NCBI GenBank assembly: GCA_947497145.1
Contig: CANMFQ010000003.1
Location: 186,001-250,000 of the forward strand
DNA: 64,000 nucleotides
Direction of reading: 5' to 3'
Source of the DNA: an uncultured Flavobacteriaceae bacterium
GTDB taxonomy: Bacteria; Bacteroidota; Bacteroidia; Flavobacteriales; Flavobacteriaceae
In this document: positions 9,299-18,736 of the stretch, in pieces
How the letters are laid out: each line of letters opens with the position of its first letter
Numbering within the stretch: the stretch's first letter is position 1
Translations under genes and position numbers: made by a program
Notes under the pieces: generated by a model
Told to the model about the DNA's origin: nothing
Databases searched by the model: none
The model's input: the letters and a program-made list of their open reading frames with translations, nothing else

Positions 9299-10645
9299 TT
9301 AATAATGAAAATGTTTGCTTTCCTCAATAAATGGATTGCGTTTTGGCTGTAATGGCGCTTTGCTTAAAGCTCTAAAAATCCAGAACACAAACAAACCAGC
9401 AAAAAACAATACAGCACTTATCTCAGGAATACCAATAAACCATTGATCACCAACAGTAGAAGGCATGATAGCATTAAATATATCCATATAATGCCCTGCA
9501 AGAATTACAACCCCTGCCATAACAACAAACCAATTGAGTCGCTTGTAATCACTATTCATCAATAGCAATACAGGGAACAAAAAGTTCATAGCTACCATAC
9601 CGAAAAACGGTAGGTTATAATCTTCTATTCTAGTAATATAATAGGTTACTTCCTCAGGAATATTCGCATACCAAATTAACATAAACTGTGAGAACCATAA
9701 ATACGTCCAGAAAATACTAATACCGAACATAAACTTGGCTAAATCATGTATATGACTATCGTTTACATCTTGTAGATGTCCTTTTGATTTCAAATAAATC
9801 GTCACCATAGCAATTACCGTGATACCTGATACGAACATACTCGCAAAAATATACCAACCAAACAAGGTACTAAACCAATGCGGGTCAACACTCATAATCC
9901 AATCCCAAGACATGATAGATTCTGAAATCAAATAGAATACTAAAAACGCCGCTGATATTCTAAAGTTTAATTTAAAATTAGCATTATCACTTGACTCATC
10001 TTGAGCTAATGATAATTTACGTGAATATTCACGATAGCCTATCCAACCAGCTAAGAAAATAGCCGCTCTAATTAAGAAAAAAATTGGATTTAAATATCCC
10101 TTTTTTCCTTGCAACAAATGATCATGTGCTACAACATCTGCATCCATCCAAACAAACAAATGATTCATATGCGCTACAGATAGTGCTAGTATTACAAAAA
10201 CAATGATTCCTCCTGGAACGATATATGACGTAATTCCTTCCATTACTCTAAACAGTAATGGTGACCACCCTGCTTGTGCCGCTCTTTGTATTGCATAAAA
10301 AGCCAAGACACCCAAAGAAATCATAAAGAAAAAGAATGCTGCTACATATAATGCTGCCCAAGGTTTATTTTGCAACTGGTGTAATAAATGTGTATCATGC
10401 GATGTATCATGAGCTTCTTTATGATCACCGCCATGGTTATTTGCTGTAGCATGATCATCATGCGCCACTGCATGTGTAGCGGCATCACCATGTGCATCAC
10501 CGTGCCCATCTCCATGACTTGCAACAATTTCCTTTGCTTCAGCAATATTGCTTGGTGCAGCCAAAAAGCCCAGGCCTATACCCAACGCACCAACTACCAT
10601 TAATATGATAGCTCCCATTTTTAATTTGTTCGAAACCGTGTACAT
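9299..10645 (-). CDS. actF: alternative complex III subunit ActF (quinol:cytochrome c oxidoreductase)
   Basis: Multi-helix membrane subunit of alternative complex III, which oxidises menaquinol and delivers electrons to the oxidase. The 448-residue protein has about ten membrane helices and is related in fold to half of an NrfD-type subunit (compare ActC). After the first helix comes a very histidine-rich stretch (repeats of HGDGHGDAHGDA and similar, residues ~43-85) that is not part of the conserved core. Conserved-looking segments include LAGWIGYREYSRKLS and SWDWIMSVDPHWFSTLFGWY. Gene order actE-actF-coxB is that of Flavobacteria. Confidence 0.92.
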   Translation of the reverse strand: MYTVSNKLKMGAIILMVVGALGIGLGFLAAPSNIAEAKEIVASHGDGHGDAHGDAATHAVAHDDHATANNHGGDHKEAHDTSHDTHLLHQLQNKPWAALYVAAFFFFMISLGVLAFYAIQRAAQAGWSPLLFRVMEGITSYIVPGGIIVFVILALSVAHMNHLFVWMDADVVAHDHLLQGKKGYLNPIFFLIRAAIFLAGWIGYREYSRKLSLAQDESSDNANFKLNFRISAAFLVFYLISESIMSWDWIMSVDPHWFSTLFGWYIFASMFVSGITVIAMVTIYLKSKGHLQDVNDSHIHDLAKFMFGISIFWTYLWFSQFMLIWYANIPEEVTYYITRIEDYNLPFFGMVAMNFLFPVLLLMNSDYKRLNWFVVMAGVVILAGHYMDIFNAIMPSTVGDQWFIGIPEISAVLFFAGLFVFWIFRALSKAPLQPKRNPFIEESKHFHY

Positions 10646-10664
10646 ATATTCTAGTATCTATGTA

Positions 10665-11225
10665 TTATTTAGTTAAGTCTTGTTTCAATTTCATGACATA
10701 CTCAGAAACTTGCCACATTTCCTCTGTATTCATTTGCGATGCATAAGAGCCCATAGAATTCAACCCATATTGAATAGTATGAAAGGCAGTACCTACTGTT
10801 ACATTACGACCAACATCGGCATAACTTGGTACACCTAAAATCTTCTCTCTTTTTACCAATGTACCTTGTCCTTTTCCTTTAGGTCCGTGGCAAATAGCAC
10901 AATAAATATTGTACAACTCAGCCCCCTTAGCCAAATTAGCTTCTTTCTGTAATGAATCTAACGGACTCACTTGTAATCTTGCCAATTCTTTACCCTCTAG
11001 CGTATTTTCATATTCATACGGCATCCAACCTCTTGGAACAGTATTAGCAGGTGGCACCATCGCTTCTTGCATGTTTGGCAAAATGTCAACTTTTTGATAG
11101 GTTTCATAACCTACTGCCTCGTACATATTTGGCATGTATTGATAGTTTGGCTTAGACTTGTCTTGGCAAGCTACAAAAACCATGACTAAGGCAACTACAA
11201 CTCCTATTTTCTTAAAACTGTTCAT
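10665..11225 (-). CDS. actE: alternative complex III mono-heme cytochrome c subunit ActE
   Basis: Lipoprotein cytochrome c that forms part of the periplasmic electron path of alternative complex III. The 186-residue protein starts with a signal peptide ending in the lipobox VFVAC, followed by CQDKS. One heme-binding motif CAICH is present near residue 113, and a distal methionine is plausible in LNSMGSYASQM. The segment MYEAVGYETYQKVDILPNMQ is typical of ActE. The gene is separated by 2 bp from actD and by 19 bp from actF, so tight co-transcription is expected. Confidence 0.93.
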   Translation of the reverse strand: MNSFKKIGVVVALVMVFVACQDKSKPNYQYMPNMYEAVGYETYQKVDILPNMQEAMVPPANTVPRGWMPYEYENTLEGKELARLQVSPLDSLQKEANLAKGAELYNIYCAICHGPKGKGQGTLVKREKILGVPSYADVGRNVTVGTAFHTIQYGLNSMGSYASQMNTEEMWQVSEYVMKLKQDLTK

Positions 11226-11227
11226 AT

Positions 11228-11758
11228 TTAATGAAGGTTTTTTTCTGATATATTAATCTCAACAGCTCCCGTACCAGAAAGCAAATTACGCAACTCCGCC
11301 TCATTGTCATGTACTTCAATTTCCATAACAAAATGATCATCTGTCGTCCTTGGATCAGGATTTTCTGCTTCTTTAAATGGCCATAATCTACTTCTCATAT
11401 AAAAAGTAATAACCATCAAGTGAGCTGCAAAAAAGACCGTTAATTCAAACATTACTGGAACAAAGGCTGGCATATTCTCGATATAGCTAAAACTTGGTTT
11501 ACCACCAATATCTTGAGGCCAATCTTCAATCATAATAAAATTCATCATTACAACCGCTACCGTTAAACCAATACAACCATATATAAACGATGTAATCGCA
11601 ATACGTGTTGGCTCTAAGCCCATAGCTTTGTCAAGACCGTGAACAGGAAAAGGACAATACACCTCTTCAATATGATGCTTGGCGGCCTTCACCTTCTTAA
11701 CGGCGTGCATTAACACATCGTCATCATTATAAAACGCCTGTATAACTTTAGATGCCAT
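11228..11758 (-). CDS. actD: alternative complex III membrane subunit ActD (DUF3341)
   Basis: Small membrane subunit of alternative complex III. The 176-residue protein has a cytoplasmic N-terminal domain (VIQAFYNDDDVLMHAVKKVKAAKHHIEEVYCPFPVHGLDKAM) characteristic of DUF3341, then two membrane helices (around residues 55-80 and 95-120) and an acidic C-terminal tail (TTDDHFVMEIEVHDNEAEL). It lies between actC (2-bp gap) and actE (2-bp gap). Confidence 0.93.
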   Translation of the reverse strand: MASKVIQAFYNDDDVLMHAVKKVKAAKHHIEEVYCPFPVHGLDKAMGLEPTRIAITSFIYGCIGLTVAVVMMNFIMIEDWPQDIGGKPSFSYIENMPAFVPVMFELTVFFAAHLMVITFYMRSRLWPFKEAENPDPRTTDDHFVMEIEVHDNEAELRNLLSGTGAVEINISEKNLH

Positions 11759-11760
11759 AT

Positions 11761-13515
11761 CTATTTATTCTTGTTTAATTTTTGTGCTTGACCTGCCCAA
11801 TCATCACGTTGCGCTCTTCCAGGAAAAGCCTGCGTAATAGAATCTAACAAATCATATTCTTTTTCGGTCATTTTACTTACCTGAGCAAAAGTATATATAC
11901 CAATTTGGTTGAGCGTTTCTTCCATTTTTGGTCCTATACCCTTCACTTTTTTCAAGTCATCAGCAGTATCAGTATCTGGGTTAAACGAACCTATTGCATC
12001 TAACAAACTAGAGACCTCTTTTGCATCTGCATCAACAGTAACATCTTCTATAATATCTTCAACAGCCTCTGCTTTTAAAGTAGCTTCTTCAACTACTTTA
12101 GGTGCAGCATCGCTAATTTCATATAGTGGTTTACCCGCTTCTCTCAATTTCTTATACTTACTACCCGATGATTTCAAAATAGACTTCACCTCTGCCTGTG
12201 CTATCACAGGGAAAGTACGTGCATAAAGAAGGAATAATACAAAGAAGAAACCAATTGTTCCTATAAAAATTCCGATATCAACAAAGGTTGGTGAGAACAT
12301 CGTCCATGAAGAAGGTAAGTAATCCCTATGTAGCGAAGTAACAATAATTACAAATCGCTCAAACCACATACCGATATTCACAACAATAGAGATAAAGAAA
12401 GAGAACATAATACTAGTTCGCAATTTCTTAAACCACATAAATTGCGGTGAAAATACATTACATGTCATCATTGACCAATACGCCCACCAGTAAGGTCCGG
12501 TCGCTCTGTTCAAAAATGCATATTGTTCATATTCTACACCTGAATACCAAGCCATAAACAACTCAGTAATATATGCACAACCTACGATAGATCCCGTAAG
12601 CATGATTACAATATTCATTAATTCTATATGCTGTACCGTAATATAATCTTCAAGACTACATACTTTACGCATAATAATAAGCAAGGTATTTACCATTGCA
12701 AAACCAGAGAAAATCGCCCCTGCAACAAAGTAAGGAGGGAAAATTGTAGTATGCCATCCTGGAATAACTGAAGTAGCAAAGTCAAAAGATACAATGGTGT
12801 GTACAGAAAGTACAAGTGGTGTTGCTAAACCAGCCAATACCAATGACACTTCTTCAAAACGTTGCCAATCTTTAGCACGCCCTGTCCAACCAAAACTTAA
12901 CAAGCTATATATTTTCTTCTGAAAAGGAAGTATTGCACGATCACGCAACATTGCAAAATCAGGAAGTAAACCAGTCCACCAGAATACCAAAGAAACTGAG
13001 AGGTATGTTGATATTGCAAATACATCCCAAAGTAATGGCGAGTTAAAGTTTACCCACAACGAACCAAATTGGTTTGGTATAGGTAATACCCAATACGCTA
13101 ACCATGGTCTACCCATGTGAATAATTGGAAACAAACCAGCTTGAATAACCGAGAAGATGGTCATTGCTTCCGCTGAACGGTTAATTGCCATTCTCCACTT
13201 CTGACGGAATAACAACAATACTGCTGAGATTAAGGTTCCGGCATGACCGATACCTACCCACCAAACAAAGTTGGTAATATCCCAAGCCCAGTTTACAGAT
13301 TTATTAAGACCCCAAGTACCGATTCCTGTAGAAACAGTATATATAATACACCCTACCCCCCAAAGAAAGGCTGCCAAGGCAATGGAAAAAACAATCCACC
13401 AATGTTTATTGGCCCGACCCTCAACCGGAGCAGCGATATCCACTGTTACATCGTGGTAGCTTTTATCTCCCGTTACTAAGGGTTTTCGTATAGGTGCTTC
13501 GTAATGCGACGCCAT
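11761..13515 (-). CDS. actC: alternative complex III NrfD-like subunit ActC with C-terminal helix-hairpin-helix domain
   Basis: Quinol-interacting NrfD/PsrC-type membrane subunit of alternative complex III. The 584-residue protein has about ten membrane helices; typical segments are WWVGIGHAGTLISAVLLLFR and IHMGRPWLAYW. Residues after ~455 form an Ala/Glu/Asp-rich linker followed by a domain containing DLKKVKGIGPKMEETLNQIG, a helix-hairpin-helix motif of the kind found at the ends of several Bacteroidetes proteins and normally linked with DNA/RNA or protein binding. The tail probably lies in the cytoplasm. Its role in a respiratory complex is unknown. The gene is 35 bp from actB and 2 bp from actD. 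Confidence 0.93.
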   Translation of the reverse strand: MASHYEAPIRKPLVTGDKSYHDVTVDIAAPVEGRANKHWWIVFSIALAAFLWGVGCIIYTVSTGIGTWGLNKSVNWAWDITNFVWWVGIGHAGTLISAVLLLFRQKWRMAINRSAEAMTIFSVIQAGLFPIIHMGRPWLAYWVLPIPNQFGSLWVNFNSPLLWDVFAISTYLSVSLVFWWTGLLPDFAMLRDRAILPFQKKIYSLLSFGWTGRAKDWQRFEEVSLVLAGLATPLVLSVHTIVSFDFATSVIPGWHTTIFPPYFVAGAIFSGFAMVNTLLIIMRKVCSLEDYITVQHIELMNIVIMLTGSIVGCAYITELFMAWYSGVEYEQYAFLNRATGPYWWAYWSMMTCNVFSPQFMWFKKLRTSIMFSFFISIVVNIGMWFERFVIIVTSLHRDYLPSSWTMFSPTFVDIGIFIGTIGFFFVLFLLYARTFPVIAQAEVKSILKSSGSKYKKLREAGKPLYEISDAAPKVVEEATLKAEAVEDIIEDVTVDADAKEVSSLLDAIGSFNPDTDTADDLKKVKGIGPKMEETLNQIGIYTFAQVSKMTEKEYDLLDSITQAFPGRAQRDDWAGQAQKLNKNK

Positions 13516-13550
13516 AGATTTCTATTATAGTTACTTTCTTATTCTATTGA

Positions 13551-16500
13551 TTATGCTTCGTTGGTATTTCTAACTTTTACTTGATAGAACACATTTGGTT
13601 TTGTACCCACATGCTCTAACAAATGATACATACGATCATTTTCTTTTAATTCAGCAATTTCACTGTCCTTGTCATTAATATCTCCAAAAACAATCGCTCC
13701 ACTATTACAAGCAGAAGAACATGCTGTTTGAAACTCTTCATCCGCTACTGGTCGCCCTTCACGCTTGGCATCCAAGATTGATTTTTGCGTCATTTGGATA
13801 CACATTGAACATTTTTCAATAACACCACGAGAACGCACATTCACATCAGGATTAACAACCATTTTTCCTAGGTCATTATTCATGTGGAAGTCAAACTCAT
13901 CATTATTATTATACAAGAACCAGTTGAAACGACGAACTTTATACGGACAGTTATTTGCACAATATCTTGTACCCACACAACGGTTATACGCCATATGATT
14001 TTGACCTTGACGACTATGTGATGTTGCCGCTACAGGACAAACAGTTTCACAAGGCGCATGATTACAATGCTGACACATTACTGGCTGAAAAGCAACTTGT
14101 GGGTTTGCCGCAGGATCTTCTAACTCTCCAAAACCTCCTAGCGAACCTTTTTCTCCACTAAGCCCATCAAACTCATCTTTTTTGATATTATCAGCTTCAA
14201 AACTTTCCTCAGAAGAGTAATACCTATCAATACGCAACCAATGCATATCTCTAGATTTACGCACTTCAGCTTTACCTACTACAGGAACGTTATTTTCAGC
14301 ATGACATGCGATAACACAAGCTCCACAACCCGTACAAGCGTTCAAATCAATAGACATATTGAAATGATGCCCTATTGAACGATCAAAACTATCCCAAAGA
14401 TCAACCGAATTAGCAGGCACCTCTTGATGATTCAAAGATACTTGAGGAACATGATTCCATTCTGCATGGTCTTTAGTATTGAAAATCTCCAAGGTTGTTT
14501 CCTTGATGATATCTCCTCTACCCATCATTGTTTTATGCAATTGAACACATGCAAACTCATGCATACCTCCTGCCTTTTCAATGGATACAGATTGTATATT
14601 ATTAAAACCTTGATACAACGCAAATGCATTAACACCTGTTTGCATCTCAGCTTTCATTCCTTCTTTTTTTCCATAGCCAAAAGAAATACCAGCAGTACCT
14701 TTTGCTTGACCAGGCTGAATGATTACAGGAACTTTTTCTAAGGTAACCCCACCAACAGTCACTTTGGCATAACTACCATCCAAACCACCATTAGCAACAT
14801 TTTCATTAATCAACCCTAAACGAGCTGCATCATCCTTAGAAACCGTAACATAATTATCCCAAGAAACACGTGTAATAGGATCAGGAAACTCCTGCAACCA
14901 AGGGTTACCCGCTTGCTTACCATCTCCCATACCTACTTTTGAATACAACGTCAACTCCATACCATCACCGCTAGTCGCAGCAGACAAGCTACGCACAGCC
15001 GCAGCAACAGAGACTCCAGCAGCAACAACCGTCTCTTCTTCCATCATCTGATCAGCAGACTCCTTGTCATCATCAGTTGACATCATCGCAGGAGCATCAC
15101 TCATACTCTCCATCATTTCATTGCTACCAGCAACAAAAACACCGTCGTGAACAGCCTTGTTGAAATCCTCACCATTTAAAATGGTAGCATTCCATGTTTC
15201 TTTTATATAATCATAATAGCTTTTATCACTACCTAACCACTTCAACATTGAAGTTTGCAATTGTCTTGTATCAAACAATTCCTTAATGGTAGGCTGCGTT
15301 AAACTATAATGTCCTTTCTTAATTTCAACATCACCCCATGATTCTAGGTAATGATTTGCCGCACCAGCGTAATTAGACACTGCTGTTGTTTCATTCCAAT
15401 TTTGAGAGAATGTTACCGTAAGATCAACTTTTTCTACACCTGATTTAAACTCAGCAGCATTAGGCAAAGAATACATTGGATTTACACCATCAATAATAAG
15501 TGCACCAACATTACCAGCATTCATATCGCTAATTAGCGCTTGAACTGCTTTTACATTACCTTGTCTTATATATTTTGGTGCTTTAGGATCAAATGCCTCA
15601 CTTTTAAGCAACTTATTAACAGCTAATACAACAGTTTGCACATTGATATCATCGATACCAGAAACTACCACTGCCTTACTTCTATTTTTTCTTATCTGCG
15701 TAATTAAACCGTCTAAAACCTTTGTAACACTTGCATCAAGCTCACCGGAAGCCGAAGTACCACTCAATTGCGCATACAAATATGCCAACGCCACTTTTTG
15801 AAACTGTGCAGAAATAGGCACTCGCTTATCAGCATTCGCACCAGTTAAAGACATATTTGCCTCAAACTGCACATGTCTTGACATTTTACCATGTTTAGGA
15901 ACACGGCCTTTTGCATAGCCACTATCATAACCTCCTCCTTGCCAATCTCCTAAGAAATCTGCACCGAAAGAAACAATAACATCTGCCTTTTCAAAATCAT
16001 AATCAGCTAAAGCACGCTCTCCATATCGTGCTTCAAATGCAGCCAATGCAGCCTCTTCTGAAATAGCATCATAGGTTACATGTTTCACATTTGGATACGC
16101 CGCCTTAAGCTCACCTATTAATCTTGTAGTAGACGGACTAGCATATGTTTGCGTCAATAAAGCAACTTGCTTTCCTGACTTTAACTTTGACTTCACAGCA
16201 TCATCAATAGCATCCCAATCAACAGGCTCACCATTAGCCGTAGGCCCTTGTAATCGTGTACTATCATACAAAGAAAGTACCGATGCCTGAACACGTGCAT
16301 TTGCACCTCCAGAAACCTTAGCTTCCTTATTATTTTCAACCTTAATAGGACGACCTTCACGAGTTTTTATCAAAATACTAGCAAAATCAAAACCATCAGC
16401 TATTGTAGTAGCATAATAATTTGCAACTCCAGGAACAATATTCTCAGGAGCAATTACATAAGGAATTGATTTAACAACAGGTCCTTCACAAGCTGCCAAC

Positions 16501-16700
16501 GAAGCAGCAGCTGTACTGAAACCTACATATTTCAAAAAGTCTCTCCTATTTGTGTTCGTAGATGCTAAAGTTTCTTTATCACCCAAAAACTCATCAACAG
16601 GAATGTCTTCAACAAATTCATTCTGTTGCAGTGCCTCAACAATGGAATCGTTGGGATTTAACTCCGCTTCGCTTTTCCAATATTTTTTGTTTGATGCCAT
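13551..16700 (-). CDS. actB: alternative complex III iron-sulfur subunit ActB
   Basis: Large peripheral subunit made of a molybdopterin-oxidoreductase-like part without evident cofactor ligands and a ferredoxin-like part carrying the iron-sulfur clusters. The 1049-residue protein has a Tat motif at residues 52-58 (RRDFLKY) followed by LAAC, so it is probably a Tat-exported lipoprotein. The C-terminal third has the four cysteine groups CTGCGACVIAC, CQHCNHAPCETVC, CVGTRYCANNCP and CSMCIQM...CSSAC. Between the two parts, around residues 525-560, is a methionine- and acid-rich insert (MMESMSDAPAMM, DQMMEEE) unlike the flanks. It sits between actA (34 bp) and actC (35 bp). Confidence 0.95.
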   Translation of the reverse strand: MASNKKYWKSEAELNPNDSIVEALQQNEFVEDIPVDEFLGDKETLASTNTNRRDFLKYVGFSTAAASLAACEGPVVKSIPYVIAPENIVPGVANYYATTIADGFDFASILIKTREGRPIKVENNKEAKVSGGANARVQASVLSLYDSTRLQGPTANGEPVDWDAIDDAVKSKLKSGKQVALLTQTYASPSTTRLIGELKAAYPNVKHVTYDAISEEAALAAFEARYGERALADYDFEKADVIVSFGADFLGDWQGGGYDSGYAKGRVPKHGKMSRHVQFEANMSLTGANADKRVPISAQFQKVALAYLYAQLSGTSASGELDASVTKVLDGLITQIRKNRSKAVVVSGIDDINVQTVVLAVNKLLKSEAFDPKAPKYIRQGNVKAVQALISDMNAGNVGALIIDGVNPMYSLPNAAEFKSGVEKVDLTVTFSQNWNETTAVSNYAGAANHYLESWGDVEIKKGHYSLTQPTIKELFDTRQLQTSMLKWLGSDKSYYDYIKETWNATILNGEDFNKAVHDGVFVAGSNEMMESMSDAPAMMSTDDDKESADQMMEEETVVAAGVSVAAAVRSLSAATSGDGMELTLYSKVGMGDGKQAGNPWLQEFPDPITRVSWDNYVTVSKDDAARLGLINENVANGGLDGSYAKVTVGGVTLEKVPVIIQPGQAKGTAGISFGYGKKEGMKAEMQTGVNAFALYQGFNNIQSVSIEKAGGMHEFACVQLHKTMMGRGDIIKETTLEIFNTKDHAEWNHVPQVSLNHQEVPANSVDLWDSFDRSIGHHFNMSIDLNACTGCGACVIACHAENNVPVVGKAEVRKSRDMHWLRIDRYYSSEESFEADNIKKDEFDGLSGEKGSLGGFGELEDPAANPQVAFQPVMCQHCNHAPCETVCPVAATSHSRQGQNHMAYNRCVGTRYCANNCPYKVRRFNWFLYNNNDEFDFHMNNDLGKMVVNPDVNVRSRGVIEKCSMCIQMTQKSILDAKREGRPVADEEFQTACSSACNSGAIVFGDINDKDSEIAELKENDRMYHLLEHVGTKPNVFYQVKVRNTNEA

Positions 16701-16734
16701 ACGTATATCTGTAATTAGCTACTTTTTGTTTGTA

Positions 16735-18054
16735 TTAATAATGACACTTTCCACATTCCAAACCACCCATCTGCGCAGCAGTAAGGGTCTCAACTCCATA
16801 TTTCTTAGAAAGCTCTTTGTGAATTTTTGCGTAATATTCATTACCCTCAACCTGAACATTGGTCTCTCTATGACAGTTTACACACCAACCCATAGTCAAT
16901 GGTGAATACTGCGACATAATTTCCATCTCCTCTACAGGACCATGACAAGTTTGACATTCAATTTTTCCAACTTCAACATGCTGTGAGTGATTGAAATATG
17001 CAAAATCAGGTAAATTATGCACACGAATCCACTCTACAGGCTTACTCTCTCCTGTATATTTCTGATTCTCTTCATCCCAACCAACAGCTGCATACAACTT
17101 TCCTATCTCTTCATTATAATCAATACCATACTTTTTACCTTCAGCCAAAGTAGCATCAGCAACTTGATAGATTGATTTATGACAATTCATACATACATTC
17201 AAAGAAGGTATACCTGAAGTTTTTGACTTTCGAGCAGATGAGTGACAGTACTTACACTCTATCTTATTATCTCCTGCGTGTATTCTGTGTGAATAATGAA
17301 TAGGCTGCACAGGCTCATACCCTTGATCAACCCCCACTTGCATCATCCAGCCGTACGCAAAATACGCACCACCCAACAACAACAAAATCACACTAACCAA
17401 TATCAAAAATTGATTCTTAGCAAACGCTTTCCATAAAGGCACTCCTGAAATTTCTTCACTCTCTACATCAACACCATTAGCCTCCATAACCCTTTTCAAG
17501 GTCTTTCTAACAGACATTAACATAAACACCAATAAAGCAAACACCAACACCAAGGCTCCTAAAATCACCTCGCTAGAAACACCTCCTTTATCAGCAGCAC
17601 CACCATCAGCAGCAGCCACCTCTGTAGCAGCAGGTGCCGGCGCCGGAGCAGCAGCAGTATATGCTAAGATATCATTGATATCTTGATCAGATAGCGTTGG
17701 AAAGGCAGTCATTGCCGCTTGATTATACTCAGCGTAAATTTTGTTGGCATACGCATCGCCAGATTTAATTTTACCTGGACTATTCTTTATCCAAGAATAA
17801 ATCCAATCACAATCCAAACCTTCATCCTCAGAAAGCCTTGTTGCTACGTTTGCCAAAGCAGGCCCCGTCATCTTACGATTCAAAGCGTGACAAGCAGCAC
17901 AATTCTGATTAAATAATGCTTTCCCTTTAGCAGCATCTCCTGGACCACAAGGACCTTCTTCTTGCGCAATAAGTGAAAAAGAAGAGAGCAGTAAAACCAC
18001 TAGACTAATGCCTAAAATTTTAGAAATTTGATTGCGGTAAGTAACCTTTTTCAT
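16735..18054 (-). CDS. actA: alternative complex III multiheme cytochrome c subunit ActA with N-terminal cytochrome c domain
   Basis: First gene of the respiratory operon. The 439-residue protein has a signal peptide (residues 1-30), a class I cytochrome c domain with CAACH near residue 53, an Ala/Pro-rich linker, a membrane helix (VILGALVLVFALLVFMLM), a second helix near 225-245, and then the penta-heme ActA domain with CKYCH, CMNCH, CQTCH, CVNCH and CGKCH. That makes six heme sites, one more than the five-heme ActA core; the additional domain could act as a tethered electron carrier to the oxidase encoded in the same operon. Two promoter matches lie upstream. Confidence 0.94.
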   Translation of the reverse strand: MKKVTYRNQISKILGISLVVLLLSSFSLIAQEEGPCGPGDAAKGKALFNQNCAACHALNRKMTGPALANVATRLSEDEGLDCDWIYSWIKNSPGKIKSGDAYANKIYAEYNQAAMTAFPTLSDQDINDILAYTAAAPAPAPAATEVAAADGGAADKGGVSSEVILGALVLVFALLVFMLMSVRKTLKRVMEANGVDVESEEISGVPLWKAFAKNQFLILVSVILLLLGGAYFAYGWMMQVGVDQGYEPVQPIHYSHRIHAGDNKIECKYCHSSARKSKTSGIPSLNVCMNCHKSIYQVADATLAEGKKYGIDYNEEIGKLYAAVGWDEENQKYTGESKPVEWIRVHNLPDFAYFNHSQHVEVGKIECQTCHGPVEEMEIMSQYSPLTMGWCVNCHRETNVQVEGNEYYAKIHKELSKKYGVETLTAAQMGGLECGKCHY

Positions 18055-18111
18055 ATATAGAATATTTCAATCTAATTCTTGGCACGATAATTTATACATA
18101 TTATAACAGGA

Positions 18112-18141
18112 CAAAACTATCGCTTCCTAAATTGGAGGCAA
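18112..18141 (-). promoter_or_regulatory. candidate promoter of the act-cox operon
   Basis: On the minus strand TTG (18141-18139) and TAGTTTTG (18119-18112) are 19 nt apart, upstream of actA (start 18054). A further -7-like match, TATTTTTG, lies at 18146-18139 with a weaker -33 element, so tandem starts are possible. Confidence 0.6.
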
Positions 18142-18226
18142 AAATACGACATAGACTTTATTTGGAAAATGTTAACGTATCTATAATTTACAATTTATAA
18201 TAATTCTAAATAATATTCGCGTAGGT

Positions 18227-18254
18227 TTGGTTCACACATAAAAATTTACTTTTG
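18227..18254 (+). promoter_or_regulatory. candidate promoter of the SPOR-domain gene
   Basis: TTG (18227-18229), 17-nt spacer, TACTTTTG (18247-18254). Transcription would begin near 18260, giving a leader of about 28 nt. Confidence 0.65.
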
Positions 18255-18287
18255 CACTAAGCCTTTAAAAAACAATTACCTATACTA

Positions 18288-18674
18288 ATGAAAAGACTAA
18301 TATATACAGCTGCTTTTACGCTAACTGCTTGTTTTGCAAACGCACAACAAGGAACGGTAAACATTAAGCAAAATGACAAAATAGACGAGCTTGTTGACAC
18401 TTATGCAGAAAGACATAAGGAAATGGTCAAAAACGAATCAAATTACTATCGCATACAGGTAGGATTTGGCACAAACGACCAAGCAAAAAAAATTAAAGAA
18501 AGCGTAGAAAAGGATTTTCCGTTGATGTATTCAAAAATTGATTTTGACTCACCAACATACAGAGTTCGCCTTGGAAAGTTCAAAACCAAACTTGATGCCG
18601 AGCGTAAGTTTATTGAAGTACGAAAGAAATTTCCAAATGCAATGATTTTAAAACCAAAAAAATCGACCAAATAG
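18288..18674 (+). CDS. exported SPOR-domain protein
   Basis: A 128-residue periplasmic protein with a signal peptide (MKRLIYTAAFTLTACFANAQ). Residues ~50-125 match a SPOR domain: NYYRIQVGFG, then a helix AKKIKESVEKDF, IDFDSPTYRVRLGKF and a second helix ahead of PNAMILKPK. SPOR domains bind peptidoglycan strands lacking stem peptides, usually at the division septum. The cysteine in the signal peptide (LTAC) is followed by FANAQ, so signal peptidase I cleavage after NAQ seems more likely than lipidation. The gene is divergent from actA and has its own promoter and terminator. Confidence 0.85.
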   Translation: MKRLIYTAAFTLTACFANAQQGTVNIKQNDKIDELVDTYAERHKEMVKNESNYYRIQVGFGTNDQAKKIKESVEKDFPLMYSKIDFDSPTYRVRLGKFKTKLDAERKFIEVRKKFPNAMILKPKKSTK

Positions 18675-18690
18675 GTCGATTTTTTTTTAC
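18656..18690. terminator. bidirectional terminator between the SPOR gene and infB
   Basis: Stem AATCGACC / GGTCGATT with a 5-nt loop, preceded by an A-run and followed by nine T. It overlaps the SPOR stop codon (18672-18674) and, read on the minus strand, follows infB and ends in T6. Confidence 0.9.
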
Positions 18691-18736
18691 TTCTTTATTA
18701 CAATAGCAAGCAGTGTAATTACACTGCGCCGACTAT

